Shown here: positions 12,141-24,607 of the stretch, piece after piece
Layout: every line of letters begins with the position of its first letter
How positions within the stretch are numbered: the first letter of the stretch is position 1
Assembly (NCBI RefSeq): GCF_002127325.2
Contig: NC_035449.2
Span: forward strand, 77,476,693-77,540,692
From: Helianthus annuus
Lineage: Eukaryota > Streptophyta > Magnoliopsida > Asterales > Asteraceae
Direction: 5' to 3'
DNA length: 64,000 nucleotides
Notes under the pieces: model-generated
The model's input: only the letters and a program-made list of their open reading frames with translations
What the model was told of the DNA's origin: nothing
Databases searched by the model: none
Program-made: the position numbers and the translations under genes

Positions 12141-13894
12141 TGATGTGTGTAAAATGCAACATATAAATTACATCAAATGAGGCATAAAACTAACCTTTTT
12201 TAGTACTAATGTTGGAAAAAGTGTGCTTTTGTCTTCCTTTAGAATTTACAGGACCAAATGAACTTAAACGAGCAAAAGGAACAAATAAACAGCAAAAACC
12301 AACATAAATACAAAGAAAAAGAATAAACGTGACATGCCCGACCCCTCGGCAGCATCCCCAAGAGCAAAAACAAGAAACAGAAGGCTGACCACGGCTGTGC
12401 CCACTGGACACAGGGGTGTGGTCAGATGTCTACAGAAAGGACAAAGCTGTGGAAGCTTCTACGCCCACCACAGGGGCGTGCCCAGCTCAGCACGGGGCGT
12501 TGTCAACGCTAAGATTCGCAGAATCTTGCAAAATCTTGGTAGTACAGACACGCTTCTGCACACGGAGTCGTGCCCGCTGGACACAGGTCGTGTTGAGCCC
12601 TATGCTGACAAATGCAATTAATGAAGGAAGAGAAAAGGGATGGCCACGGGGGCGTATCATATGGACACGGAGCCGTGGCCAGACTTCTATTCAGGCTATA
12701 AATAGGGGTGCTTGGTTCACTTCAAAGGCATCCCTTGGCAAACCACTACTCTCCCACTTTACCACCACTCCACCATCACTACAACACCTACATCCACCAC
12801 CATCATCCACCATCCACCTTTAGAGTGTGTAGTAGTCTCGGGATCCAAGATTGATAGTAAGAGTTCTTGTTAATCAAAGACCATGTTTGGCTAAGTCTCT
12901 TACATCACTTGGTGAAGACAAGTCTTTAATGTAATACTTTTGATTTTTAATCTTTTCGCACTTTTTAATTGGTTTTGTATTAATGACTTTAATAACTAGT
13001 TTCTTATGTTGAAGGTGAAACTTCTTTATCATTTGTTCGTGGTGTGTTGGCATTACTTTAATGTTTATATAAAGTAAAAGATTTACACCATTCATATCTC
13101 TACAGTCTATATAGAGATATGTTGGCTACCTCGTCGGGGGTTAAGGGAATGGTTTGGTAAGGTTCTTGCCTTGTTCAGTGTATATATCCTACAAGGACCT
13201 GGGTCAAGCTTACTAGGACCTCTTTCAATACCCACTGGTATTGGATGGTAGGGATGCGAATGGCTTGATCCCCTCGTATGTAAACTACTATTAATACATT
13301 AAACCGGCTACTTGGGATTGTATCCCTGCTGACTCAAACCACTTAGCCGAGGGTAACGTCACCTTCAAAAACGAGGCCTGCCACTTTTCGCATTAATAAC
13401 TTAACTAATTATCTTTCAATATTCCGACCCTTTGAGATTGTATCCTTGCCGACTCAAACCACTGGGTTGACGATAACGTCACCTTCAAAAGAGGGGCCTA
13501 CTACTATAACTAAGAAAATCTCTTAAAAAAGTGCAAAAGTGCAGAAATCATCAAAGAATACATTAAAGGCAAGTCTGACCCAAGTGATTCATCTTGTCTA
13601 TCTGTTTTTAATTTATTTTTATTTCTGTTTTTTTAATTTTATTTTTCATGCTTAAACCTTTTCTCTAAAATTTTAGATTGATTAGAGGTTGAGGATAAAC
13701 CGGTATTAAGAGCTCTTGTGTCCTTGGATGACCTCTTTATCTTACCAACGCTATACTACGCTCACGATGGGTGCACTTGCCCAAGTGTGTGTTTAGTGTT
13801 AGTAGAATATCGTGTTTTATAAATTCAAAACTTGACTAATGTGTAAAATGGGCTTAAAATATCAATAAAAATATATCACACTTTGCACACACCA
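12141..13894 (+). repeat. 3' LTR of the Athila-like element
   Basis: Matches 6885-8628 with scattered substitutions and some small indels, so the insertion is fairly old but much younger than the relic at 1-1740. TATA box near 12696. The end could be 13891 (from the alignment with the 5' LTR) or 13894 (from the candidate target duplication). Confidence 0.88.
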
Positions 13895-14815
13895 ACGACA
13901 ATAATAATTCTGAGGGAGATATTGAGGAACAAGCTAGCGTGGTTTTAAGGAGATCTTCTAGAATCACTAAGTTTCCTTCTAAACTTGATGATTATGTGGT
14001 TGATGGGAAAGTTAAATATGGTCTAGAAAAAGTCTTAAACTATGCTAATTTGTCTCCTAAAAGTTTTTGTTTTGCTTCTGTGTTAAATAAAAGTTGTGAA
14101 CCTAAGAATTATTTTGAAGCTTTAAATGATATTAATTGGGTTGAAGTTATGAATTTTGAACTTGAAGCTTTATATAGGAATAAAACTTGGGAAATCGTAG
14201 ACTTACCACCGAATAGGAAAGCTATTGGATGTAAGTGGGTCTATAAAATTAAATATAAGTCAAATGGTGAAATAGAGAGGTATAAGGCTAGGCTTGTTGC
14301 TAAGGATTTAGTCAAAAGGAAGACATTGATTTCTTTGATACGTTTTCTCGTGTTGTTAAAATGGTTACAGTTAGGTGTGTGTTATCTATAGTTGTTCACT
14401 TTAACTGGGAAATATATCAACTTGACATTAACAATGCTTTCTATATGGTGACCTTAATGAAGAAGTTTACATATGTTTGTCTGATGGTTATAATTCTTCT
14501 TATGGGTCTAAAGTTTGTAAACTAAAAAAATCTTTGTATGGATTGAAACAAGCTCCTAGGATGTAGAATGAGAAACTTGTGGCAGTTCTTGTTGAACTTG
14601 GTTTTGAACAAAGTAGGTGTGATCATTCCATGTTTGTTATGACAAAAAACTTTGTTTTTATTGTTCTTCGTGTCTATGTGGATGATATTATCATAACTGG
14701 TAGTTGTTCAAAACAAATTAATGAAATCAAACTTTTACTCAAATCAAAGTTTCTAATAAAATATTTGGGAAAGTTGCAATTTTTTGGGTACTGAAGTTGT
14801 AAGAAATACAACTGG
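13895..14815 (+). pseudogene. Copia reverse transcriptase remnant
   Basis: Continuation of the Copia element after the nested insert. It opens with LRRSSRITKFPSKLDDYV, the common linker before Copia RT, then the finger region (NWVEVMNFELEALYRNKTWE and GCKWVYKIK) from about 14110. A frameshift near 14310 breaks the frame. [12 protein letters not shown] near 14530 and the catalytic YVDDIIITG near 14674 remain, in different frames, with a stop between. The two catalytic Asp residues are present, but the gene is broken at several places. Confidence 0.9.
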
Positions 14816-15632
14816 TTTGTGTTTAACTCAAAGGAAATAATGCTTAGATTTACTTGCTGAATTTGGTATGACTGGTTGCAAACCAATCAGTTGTCCTATC
14901 AAGACAAATCATGTTTTGTCTCTCTTTGTGAAAAAGATAATCAACCTTTAATAAATATAACTGTTTATCAAAAACTTGTTGGAAAATTGATTTATCTTTC
15001 TCACACTCGGCCAGATATAGCATATTCTGTGCATTATCTTAGTCAGTTTACGCATTCGCCTACTCAAGCTCATTTCAAAATTGTTTTAAGACTTTTAAGA
15101 TATTTAAAAGGTGCTCCTTGAAAAGGAATTTTGTTTAAAAAGGGAGATACTTTAGATACAAAAGCCTTTTCTGATTCGGACTGGGCTAAATGCCTAGGTT
15201 CTCAAAAATTTGTTACTGGTTTTTGTGTGTTTTTAGGAAGTAATCTTGTGTCATGGAAAAGTAAAAAGCAGTCCACCATCTCAAGGTCTTCCGCTAAGGC
15301 TGAATACCGATCAATGTGTGCTGCTACATGTGAGGTTATTTGGATTTCGAATCTTTTAAGGGAGTTGAAAGTGGATGTTAAGCTTCCAGTTCAGTTGTAT
15401 TGTGATAATACGGCTGCCATTTCCATATTTGCCAACCCTGTCTTCCATGAGCGTACCAAACATTTGAGGTTGATTTTTTTTCTTAAGAGAAAAAATTGCT
15501 AAGGGAGTTATTCAGAACTTTGGTGTCAAGTCAGAGGATCAAGCTGCTGATGTCTTTACAAAAGGTCTGTCTCCTAGTTCTCATGAAAAGGTTTGTCAAC
15601 TTCTTCACATATTTGATTTCTTCAAATATTGA
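14816..15632 (+). pseudogene. Copia RNase H remnant
   Basis: From 14876 the frame reads [19 protein letters not shown], the connection domain, and stops at 15119. RNase H follows from 15131: FSDSDWAKCLGS, the first catalytic Asp region, then TISRSSAKAEYRSM and LYCDNTAAISI. A frameshift near 15490 separates the HERTKHL end. The order and motifs are normal for Copia. One in-frame stop and at least one frameshift make it inactive as read. Confidence 0.88.
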
Positions 15633-15633
15633 A

Positions 15634-15643
15634 TTGAGGGGGG
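15634..15643 (+). other. Polypurine tract of the Copia element
   Basis: TTGAGGGGGG directly precedes the 3' LTR start TGTTAAAAT. Confidence 0.8.
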
Positions 15644-16285
15644 TGTTAAAATATAAATATGACATTTATTCCAATTCAATATTTTTATTTTATATTTGTC
15701 TCATATATTTATATTTTATATTTGTTCCTTTCTTTTTTTCGAGTATTGTTGGGCTGTTCCTTTGGGCTCAAGTTTAAGAGCTATTCCTTTGGGCTCAAGT
15801 CTGCATAGGGCTTATGAAGACGCTAGGGTTGGAGCTTATTTAATCAAAGCTGTGTAAGGGCATCGTACACACATCTCTCGGTCTACGCATGACCTCTGGT
15901 TTTCTTCACAACATCTCTCGCAACTCAAAAGTTCCTGCCGTTCCTGCCATTTCTCTGCTTCGTCTTGCTCTCTAGAACATTTGAAGGTTGTTGATTCCTG
16001 TGTTCGAGAGTTAATTGCAGCCGCGTTTTTTGATCATAACGTTACGCAGATTATCAGTTGATAATCAACAGTGTTTGTTCCTGATTTACGGTACTTTGCA
16101 GACAGTTTTACTGTTGTGCTTGTCTCTGTTTTGCGGCACTTCGCTGTTAGTGTTACTGCAGTATTTATGTGTGATCGGAGCTTTGCAGACTGATTGTTGT
16201 TGTTGTGTTTAAGTCTGTTTTAGACGATTGTGCAGATTGGTTTTTAATATATAAATAGTTTGTGCTTGATATCGTGTTCTTGACA
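15644..16285 (+). repeat. 3' LTR of the Copia element
   Basis: Matches the 5' LTR from TGTTAAAATATAAA to TTCTTGACA. It is about 11 bases longer because of small indels, including a short duplication of GTTCCTGCC near 15935. Confidence 0.9.
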
Positions 16286-16818
16286 CCGTTATAGTTACTA
16301 TAAGAATATATCCCATCTTAGATCCATGATGAGCATATGTGTGTTAAATATGACCACTTGAAATGTCATGTACCACGCTTAGTGTTTAACCTTTGACCCA
16401 CCTTATTAAATGCATGGACTTGCCCTAGTCATTACAAACTTTCATGCACTATGAACTCCTCTAGAACATCCTTTACCACATATCATATTTATATATTATT
16501 GTCCATACAATCATCACTTACCATCCATAATACTTGCATTCTCCTTATAAATACAAAACACCATGTAAGTATGATGAATCAAAATACAGGCACATATAAA
16601 ACATGTTACTATATCATCATGAATGAGTTACCACCACAAATCTCGCCCCACATGATAACATGTTTAGCCACGTGCGAATAGTTAAAATATGATTTGATAG
16701 ATTAGATACGAGTATCTAAAACATTTGTATTACAAGTGTGACTCTGCATTTGAACGTTTTTTACGTGTTCTCGACTTATATACATGTTTCATTCAACTTG
16801 ATAATGTAATATTCACTT
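16286..16818. repeat. Tandem unit copy A, right part
   Basis: Begins at the putative target duplication and ATAGTTACTATAAGAAT, and ends at CACTTAAT. The same stretch recurs at 21112-21650. It borders copy B directly at 16819. No gene seen. Confidence 0.75.
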
Positions 16819-17592
16819 AATCAATAAGCTTTCCAAGAGGCTGAGGTCGCAGTAACCTAACTAGGAACCCTTCACAATAACATCAAATAATATAATATGT
16901 TAACTTAGTCTAAAGTGTCGACAACCTAACTAGGAGCCATGCATTTGCAAATTGGTTTTCACACCACCAAGCTATTAATTTAACATTAACTTATCCCAAG
17001 TGGATTTCATCCCATTGCAACACCTCGTGTGGGATGACATCTTTTACTCATATGCTATTAAGTCTATTTACCTTTCTATCTTTTATTTTGTTGCTTTACA
17101 AACAAAACAAAATCGATTAATTGACTAGTTGGTAACAAAAGAAAATTTGAGTACTAAAAGTCGTATCCTTTGAGTTCGATATTTGGTTCTTACCTATACA
17201 TTACTATGTTAGGATAGGTACGTTTTCCTATTGTGTTTGGTTAGTGTAAGTAAAAGCTATTTTTTTATAAATTTAAAACCTTGATAAAGTATTCAAAGTA
17301 TCACCTAAAAATCATTACTAAAACACACGTATCACCTACCAAAACAAGTCCATAAGTGTTATCCTAAGCCTTATTATATAGTTTAATAAGTGCATCTACA
17401 TTTGCATATATCCTTATTTTATAACAGCTTGTAACACCAAAAATTCAAAAAGAAAGTTATTTTTTAACAACCCTGACATAAATGCACAAATCCTAAAACA
17501 CGCTAACATTTATTGTTTAAATACACAATACCCAAAACCTTCCTCAAGATTTTGTCAAATATGAGTAAATCATAATATGAGTGTTCATTCAT
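16819..17592. repeat. Tandem unit copy B, left part
   Basis: Second copy of 1741-2514, with the same order of motifs and many point differences. It ends in ATTCA, where the LTR-like insert at 17593 begins. No coding capacity is shared with copy A. Confidence 0.75.
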
Positions 17593-20500
17593 GTAACACC
17601 CCGAAAACGGATTTGGTAATCAAACCACGTTAATACTAAAAGACGGGTAAAGTACCATTAGTGATAAAAGTAACCCGGTGAATATTAGAATTTTAAATAA
17701 ATGAATCTATTATTTAATAAAAAGTTGAATAAAGACTTTTGAAGAAACAAAGTTTATAAAAGGCCCGAGTTAACGGGACTTAAAATAAACAAAGTCATAA
17801 ATTCTCCGAACCCACTAAGTTAACTAGGAATGTTTAACCTAGTTAATAAGTGGGAAAATTGTTAGGAATAAGTAGGATGAGGCCTACTTAATAACTAACC
17901 AAACAAGAGGGGCCAAATTTGGATAACTTGAAAGTTTAATTATAAAAGAAACTTAAAACATAACACACACACTTAGTGTGTGTTCTGTGGATCGACATCA
18001 GGAAGCTCCTAGGAGCTTAAAACCCTAATTCCAACATAATCATCAAATTGAAGGGCCAATTGACTTTCAAATTCACAATTAAACGTGAATTAACGATCAC
18101 CCAAGCTAGGGGATCATAAGGTATGTCAAATTTTGATGATTTGTGAAGTTGTGAAAATTGAAGAATCATTATAATCGCGAATTATGGATGAATTATTGAA
18201 GCTATGATTGAATTAGTGATGTATACTTGCTTAGGAACAAAACCCTAAGTGAAAATTATACATATATTGCCATGAATTGAATGATTAGATGATTTACCAC
18301 ACTAGGATAAGTGGGTTTTAATCATATGATGAAATTGATGATATAATTATGTTAGAATCATCATACATAATAGTAAAATGATGTTGAAATTCAACATGTG
18401 TTATGAATGATTAAGGTATTTGGCTAAACTTGATGTTTAGGTGAATTATATATGTATATGATGCAAAGAATTGTTTTATATTGATAAAACAATCCCAAAT
18501 CCTTGTATGATATTAAGAATTTAGCATACAATGATGTATGATGTGTAAATTCGATAAAAATTCGGTTACAAGAGCTTGGTTAATAAGTGATAAAACGGTA
18601 GCATAAGAGTGATGCTTACAGGATATTAGATCAAGTAATTAAACGAGTAGTTGAGCTACATCGTGTAATTATTTACATTAATAGGCAGTTGACTTTAAAA
18701 AGTCAAATTGACCTTTGATTTGATCGAATGATAATTTTGACATAAAAATCGTAGGATGGAATAGTCGTAAATAATTATGACTAATCTAACCATCTTACAA
18801 TTTACGATGATAGTTTGGCGCTTGACAAGCTAGGTGGACGCTTGGGAATGAAGCGGGCCAAATGAATCAAGTATGAAGAGAAAGCTTAATTTGGATGCAA
18901 GGTAAGTATAGCTTACACTATTCTTAAATTGTAGAATATTCCCTTATCGTATTAATTACGAATAAGATAAATAAACAATTGAAATATGATGTTCCGACAT
19001 GTAGTCGTACGGAACAAGATAACCGAAGAAGATAAGAAACCATATTGATGGTTAAAAATTCGGTCATACTATGACGAATGGAAAATGAACTTTTAATGGT
19101 TATCTTATTTGGTAAATCAAAACAAATAATAAGGGAAAAACGGTAATTTGGTCATGCGTTGACAATAACCGGTAGTTTTTGAAAGACACTTTATGGCGTA
19201 AGCCATAATGGGTCAAAAGAATTAAGAAATGGTTTATAACTAAAATGACCGTATGGTATAAACCGGAGCGAGTCAAGTACATGAGATGGTAATAAATATC
19301 ATCTCGCAAAGATACACGGTCACTTAGACCAAACGGGTCAAAAGGTGAAAATATCACCTTTTGACAATATTGACTAATGAATGTGGTCGAGTTATTTACA
19401 GGAATAAATATCTAATGGATATTAGCATCACTATTAATTAGCGGTTATTAAACCAAGGTATTAAAACAGGTCAATATATTGATCCGAGTCAGGTATGTAA
19501 AATGGTTCAACTCATCATTAGAACTTGAGGTTCTATAAGAGTTAGACAAGGTCAAAAATGGACATTTGGTTATCTTTTTAGGTAAACCGAATGATCTAAA
19601 TTATAATCATTGTGCTTTGAAACCATAATGATTATTTAAACAAGACATTGTTAAAAAAAAAAGTGGGATTTTGGTCAAACATGCCTTTAAAAGTCCTTCG
19701 TCGTAAATGAAAGGTTAAATTGACCAAAACGCCCTTCATTGATAAACTGGACAAACGACCCTTACGGGTTGTTTACAAATAAGCATTTGGATAAATTAAA
19801 CCCTTCGGATGTGTATAAAAGGTCAGATATGAAACCTTGGGTCAAATGACTCTAAAAGAGTCTTTGCCGTAAAATGATAATCCGAGGGGTAAAAACTCGG
19901 AATATATAGATCACCACATTAAATCCACCACAAATATAGTTGTGGTGGAAGATCATTTGATAAGAAATGTGGAAATATGAAGCTATAAACGAATGAAAGC
20001 GATTCGTGCTTAAAATATCTTAAATACCCTTAACGGGTCAAAATAAGCATATAAGCAAAAACGGGTTAAGTATACGTAAGAAACCCGTGGTTTTAACCTT
20101 GAATAATAGGAAACTGATATAAAATGAGGTTCATGATAATTCGTATGCAAGAAACTAGTTTTAGTTTGATAAAATCATGAACGGGTCAAAAATTGGTAAT
20201 TATATATTAAGCCGAAGGCTTAAAAGTCTCAAATTTTGTTAATTCGGATGTCGGATTTTAACTCCATATGATGGAGAATCAAATTACAATCACGTAGGAA
20301 GAAACGGATCGCAAATCGGATCAATAACGAATGAGTTATGTCTGTTCCGTAAGAATAAGATTTGTTGGAACAATGCAGGTCTGAAACAAACCTTTCTGTC
20401 GAAATAGGGCCCTCGCGTCACGCGAAGGAGAACCCCATTTGGCGTCGCGGCCCGCGACAGGCGTCGCGTCACGCGACAGTAAACTTGAAATCCCGTCGCG

Positions 20501-20608
20501 ACACGCGACGGGTGTTGAAGTCAGCAAAAGCTGCTGATACTCATTTTTGTTGTTCGTTTCGACTCGCGAACTTGTTTGGACATGTTTTAACGCTAAATGA
20601 CTAACTCA
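17593..20608 (+). mobile_element. Truncated long Gypsy-type LTR inserted in tandem copy B
   Basis: Starts TGTAACACCCCGAAAACGG, a usual start of Gypsy LTRs. About 3 kb follow with no ORF of note, no primer site and no second LTR. A TATA-like TTATAAAAG lies near 17940. A cluster of GC-rich palindromic words (GTCGCGTCACGCGAC type) sits at 20410-20515, close to the right end. The expected inverted end (GTTACA) is missing, and about 170 bp of the surrounding unit present in copy A (2515-2684) is absent, so the right end was probably lost with its flank. The flanks read ATTCA and TTTCA. Confidence 0.55.
20410..20515 (+). repeat. Cluster of GTCGCG-CGCGAC palindromic words
   Basis: Four inverted words start near 20412, 20443, 20462 and 20494, each with a 5-7-base arm around a 3-base centre. 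They are the GC-rich part of an otherwise AT-rich LTR and resemble in kind, but not in sequence, the word arrays of the other LTR elements here. Confidence 0.75.
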
Positions 20609-21650
20609 TTTCATGTTTTAAATAAATAATCATGCATGTATTCCATATTTTAATACTAGAGCAGTCTGCTAGACTTTCTCTGCGTGTGTGTGACCATATC
20701 GCATATAGGTTCAATGACTATTTTTTGTTTAATGAGATAAAATGTTAGGAACTTGGAATGGGTTGTCGTTCGTAGTAGACATCATATTTAAATTTGATAC
20801 AAGTCGGAATACCCGTCGCAACACGCGGGCATTCCCACTAGTTTTATACTATGGTTATCTCTTGTAACCTCACATCATTAGTATAATAGTATTATCACAT
20901 TATAAACAACACAAGGGCATTCTCTTTTACCTCAAGTTTATCATATGTGACCTCACTTCATTTGTACCATCTCAATCAAAACCATACAAGGATATTACAT
21001 TTATTGTATGAATACCATGTATGGGTTAACAACATGTATCGAAGAACCAAACGGAAGAAAACGCATAACCACCAACTAGGTAAATAAGCACATAAGCAGT
21101 TCACCACTGGCATAGTTACTATAAGAATATATCCCATCTTAGATCCATGACGAGCATATGCGTGTTGAATGTGACCACTTGAAATGTCATGTATCACGCT
21201 TAGTGTTTAACATTTGACCCACCTTATCGAATGCATAGACTTGCCCTGGTCTTTACAAACTTTCATGCACTATGAACTCCTCTAGAACATCATGTGACAT
21301 CCTTTACCACATATCATATTCATATGTTATTGTCCATACAATCATCACTTACCATCCATAATACTTGCATTCTCCTTATAAATACAAAACACCATGTAAG
21401 TATAATGAATCAAAATACATGCACATATAAAACATGTTACTATATCATCATGAATGAGTTATCACCACAAATCTCGCCCCACATGATAACATGTTTAGCC
21501 ACATGCAAATAGTTAAAATATGATTTGATAGATTAGATACGAGCATCTAAAACATGTGTATTACAAGTGTGACTCTGCATTTGAACATTTTGTACGTGTT
21601 CTCGACTTATATGCATGTTTCATTCAACTCGATAATGTAATATTCACTTA
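20609..21650. repeat. Tandem unit copy B, right part
   Basis: Matches 2684-2995 and then 16291-16818, broken by a foreign insert at about 20655-20842. It ends with CACTTAAT, after which the sequence diverges from the start of the next expected copy, so the tandem array stops here. Confidence 0.72.
20655..20842 (+). mobile_element. Small insert, possibly a Helitron-like end
   Basis: Present in copy B only; copy A reads across the site at about 2730. The 3' end has the short inverted pair CCCG and CGGG around TCGCAACACG, followed some 8 bases later by CACTAGT, which is the layout of a Helitron 3' end. The 5' side begins ACTAGAGCAGTCTGC, without the usual TC start, so a MITE is also possible. 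Confidence 0.45.
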
Positions 21651-22638
21651 ATGTCATCCAATATTTATCATCACCTTGCTATCTACCCAATTTCATTATT
21701 TATATTCAGTTACCAAAACATTAGATAGATAAAAAAAAAAATTTAAAAAAAACAACTTCAAAATTGTCCACGCTTCATGGAACATGCCATTTCCATGTTC
21801 TTTCACACTTAGACATGCTCATCAAGTTGGACTCACATATCTCTGGCCATGCCCCCAAAATTAACCCAACACATACTCTATAATTTTACATGACCTTGTC
21901 TTTCAGACAACGAACCCATGTCAAGCCCACATGGTCATGCCCCTTAACACCACGATCATGACCAATTTTGCCAAATTTGATTAGTAGCCTTCGCGACATT
22001 ACACGAGCATGATCTATGGGGGCACACATGTGCTAACTCCTTTTTTGGCCAAACTTCATGCATTTTCAACTTTAAACCTCCATAAAATGTTCCAAAATCA
22101 TCATTTTAAAGAAAACAATATGCATTATAATCATTAGAAGTACAATCATTAGAAGTACAGAACATTTTTTTAAATGGTATTAACATGACTCTCCCAACAA
22201 TATCGTTATAACAATAACTATATCAAAATCAATTGGCCTAGGTCTTCTAGTCTTCTAACATCTCTCTTGAAGTTCTAAGTATTGGATCTCTTTTTACATC
22301 ATTAATATCTATAAGAGAAAGAATTTGAAGATACCATGTCTGCAATTTATACCTTAATAAAAACTATGTTATCAACTATTTTATAGGAGGTAATTTTTTG
22401 GATTACCCTATTTAAAATTTTAATAATAATAAAGATTCAGCTGTTTAGCTATTTTTAAATGTTTTGTTATTTAAAAAACTAATCGTTAAGTTGATTAAAA
22501 TGACATGAAGGAAAACCGTATAATGAAACATCGGTACAAATCTTTGAAATTAGACTAAAATTAATTATATGATAACTAGGAGCAAGAGTAAGGGTATAAA
22601 GTTCACTAAATTTGAAATGTATGTTAAATTTTAAAGAA
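21651..22638. other. AT-rich intergenic stretch with a faint Athila-like relic
   Basis: No gene seen. Between about 21770 and 22035 occur CATG-rich, CACG-bearing phrases (ACATGGTCATGCCCC, CCACGATCATGACC, ACACGAGCATG) that look like mutated forms of the paired CACGGG words in the Athila-like leader. The remainder is plain AT-rich sequence. Confidence 0.35.
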
Positions 22639-23494
22639 TCTATACTATATAATAAAAGAAACCTGTTTTGGTACACGTGTATTCATTGGAGACACCTATT
22701 TTTAGGGTTTTTCGTGTTTCTTTTTTATTTATCTTCTAACAATTATAGATAATATTAAATAGAAAAAAATTAAATGAATAAAAAAATATATTGGATAACA
22801 TCGGATTACTTAGATGATAACATACACATATGAGATTTTTTTTACTATTATTATTGTTTTATTATTTATCAAATATATCGATTACATTAATTTTTTATAC
22901 AGAAGACTTTATCCAAAATTATATTTATTTAATATACTATTAATCCAAAATTACATTTATTGTATATAAGACTTTATCCAAAATTATATCTTTACTATAT
23001 AATAAAAGAAACCACTTTAGAGACACTTGTCATCATATTAGGGCATCTCTTATAGATAATTATTATTTTAGTTTAATCTTTATAATTAATCATAGATAAA
23101 CCCCCTACTAAATATTATTTAGTTTAATATCTTATGGATAATTATTATTTAGTTTAATCTTCTTCTGATTTATAATATTATTTATTTGAATTAATTATTA
23201 CTTTTATATTTATCTATTTACTTCAAATTCAAACTTAATTATCTAATTTGATATTAACTATAAATTTGAACATTTTGTTTAGTTTGGTATCAAATAGATT
23301 TTACGAAACTTAAAATAAAATTAACTAATATTATATATCATTTATACATTTACGGAGTTTTAAATAAAGGGTTAAATTTATTGGGAATTCGTTAACAAAT
23401 TTTGCAAAAACAGAATAATCTATTTTTATCACGAAAACCGAACTTTGTGTTAATATATAAAATATTTTTATTTTCACTATACAAAATTACATTT

Positions 23495-24363
23495 ACTCGA
23501 CCCATGTAATACATGAGGTTTTTTAAGATATAATTTTGAGTTAATTACATAGTTAGTCCCTGTGGTTTGCACAAATAACATACTTAGGTACTAATAGTTT
23601 AAAATCACCTTCAAGGATATTAACTTTTCATTTTGTAACGTTTGGAGGTATTAACTTCTAGGGTATTAACATAGGTAGTCCTTGTGGTTTGCACAAAATA
23701 ACATATTTAGGTACCAATAGAATGTGATTTTAAACCTAAAAATAACGCTAATACCTCCAAACGTTACAAAATGAAAAGTTAATACCCTAGAATGTGATTT
23801 TAAACTATTAGTACCTAAGTGTGTTACATTGTACAAACCACGGGGACTAACTATGTAATTAATTCTGTAATTTTTTATTATTTGATTTATAAAATTAGAT
23901 TTATTCAATTCGTACAATACCATGGGGTTTTTTAAGGATATATATAATATTTTTATTATTTAGTACAAAAAATTACTTTTATTCAAACCGTGTAGTACAC
24001 ATATTTTTTAAAAATGTATTTTTTTTCTTATTTGGTATATAAAATTACATTTATTAAACTCGTGCAATAAATGGGGTTTTTAAAGATATATTGTTTTATT
24101 ATTTAGTATATAAAATTTATTTATTCAACCCGTGTAATACACGTGGTTTTAAAGATATAACTTTTTTATTTCGTATATAAAATTACATTTATTCAACCCA
24201 TACAATATTGTTCTTATAGATATAACTTTTAATTATTTAATAAATAAAATTATATTTATTCAACTCGTGCAATAAATGAGGTTTTTAAAGATATATTATT
24301 TTATTATTTACTATATGAAATTTATTTATTCAACCCGTGTAATACACGGGGTTATAACCTAGT
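23495..24363 (+). repeat. Tandem array of the Helitron 3' hairpin unit
   Basis: About eight copies of a 66-77-bp unit carrying a variant of AACCCGTGTAATACACGG, near 23496, 23908, 23984, 24057, 24126, 24195, 24262 and 24334. Only the last is followed by CTAGT. The first two are separated by the hairpin element at 23541-23862. Confidence 0.75.
23541..23862. mobile_element. Foldback (MITE-like) hairpin element
   Basis: Left arm TTAATTACATAGTTAGTCCC and right arm GGGACTAACTATGTAATTAA are reverse complements; TGTGGTTTGCAC is inside the left arm. Inner parts also pair (ACTTTTCATTTTGTAACGTT against AACGTTACAAAATGAAAAGT). It interrupts the hairpin-unit array of the Helitron. It carries no transposase and no clear target duplication was read. 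Confidence 0.7.
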
Positions 24364-24436
24364 TTAATAATATTTAATAATTACAACTAATGTTATTATT
24401 ATTATTATTAAATTTTATTTTGTTTTATTATCTATC

Positions 24437-24607
24437 TATCTATATGTTAAAATCAAATGATCATGAATAGTTCAATAATTTATATAAATTTAATAATTTA
24501 GCAAGTTAGCATAATACATTTTAATATATAGATTTGTACTATGCTAAATTATTAAATTTATATAAATTATTGAACTGTTCATAATCGTTCGATTTTAATA
24601 TATAGAT
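24437..24607. repeat. Inverted repeat between two facing Helitrons
   Basis: Arms of about 65-70 bases, e.g. GTTCAATAATTTATATAAAT on the left against ATTTATATAAATTATTGAAC on the right. Outer ends CTATCTATATGTTAAAATC and GATTTTAATATATAGATAG pair almost fully. The loop is about 35-40 bases. This looks like a MITE or a palindromic junction. Confidence 0.75.

Larger units (their letters stand above)
6885..13894 (+). mobile_element. Athila-like non-autonomous Gypsy-type LTR retrotransposon
   Basis: Long LTRs (about 1.75 kb) flank a 3.5 kb interior. The primer site matches tRNA-Asp, the usual Athila primer, and the interior has an Athila-style protease relic, but no reverse transcriptase, RNase H or integrase. 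It sits inside the Copia element. Possible worn target duplication: AAGAC at 6880-6884 and ACGAC at 13895-13899. The interior codes for a Tyr/Glu-rich repeat protein with stops (9032-9760) and a dead protease (about 9761-10300). It would rely on proteins of another element. Class by primer and protease; family assignment is inference. Confidence 0.82.
2996..16285 (+). mobile_element. Degenerate Ty1/Copia LTR retrotransposon, split by a nested element
   Basis: Bounded by related LTRs (2996-3626 and 15644-16285), with a primer site of the initiator-methionine tRNA type directly after the first and a G-rich polypurine tract before the second. The domain order is that of Copia elements: gag, protease, integrase, then reverse transcriptase and RNase H. 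The integrase and reverse transcriptase parts are separated by the Athila-like element at 6885-13894. Every domain has stops or frameshifts, so the element is dead. Without the insert its length would be about 6.3 kb. Lineage within Copia not resolved. Confidence 0.9.
22639..24363 (+). mobile_element. Non-autonomous Helitron, plus strand
   Basis: Starts TCTATACTATATAATAAAAG after an A and ends with the hairpin CCCGTGTAATACACGGG, then GTTATAAC and CTAGT, before a T. This is the Helitron layout: TC start, 3' hairpin, CTRR end, insertion between A and T. A second, related start (TCTTTACTATATAATAAAAG) lies at 22989, so one Helitron may be nested in the other and share the end. No Rep/helicase coding sequence is present. 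The 3' third is a tandem array of the hairpin unit. Confidence 0.75.
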
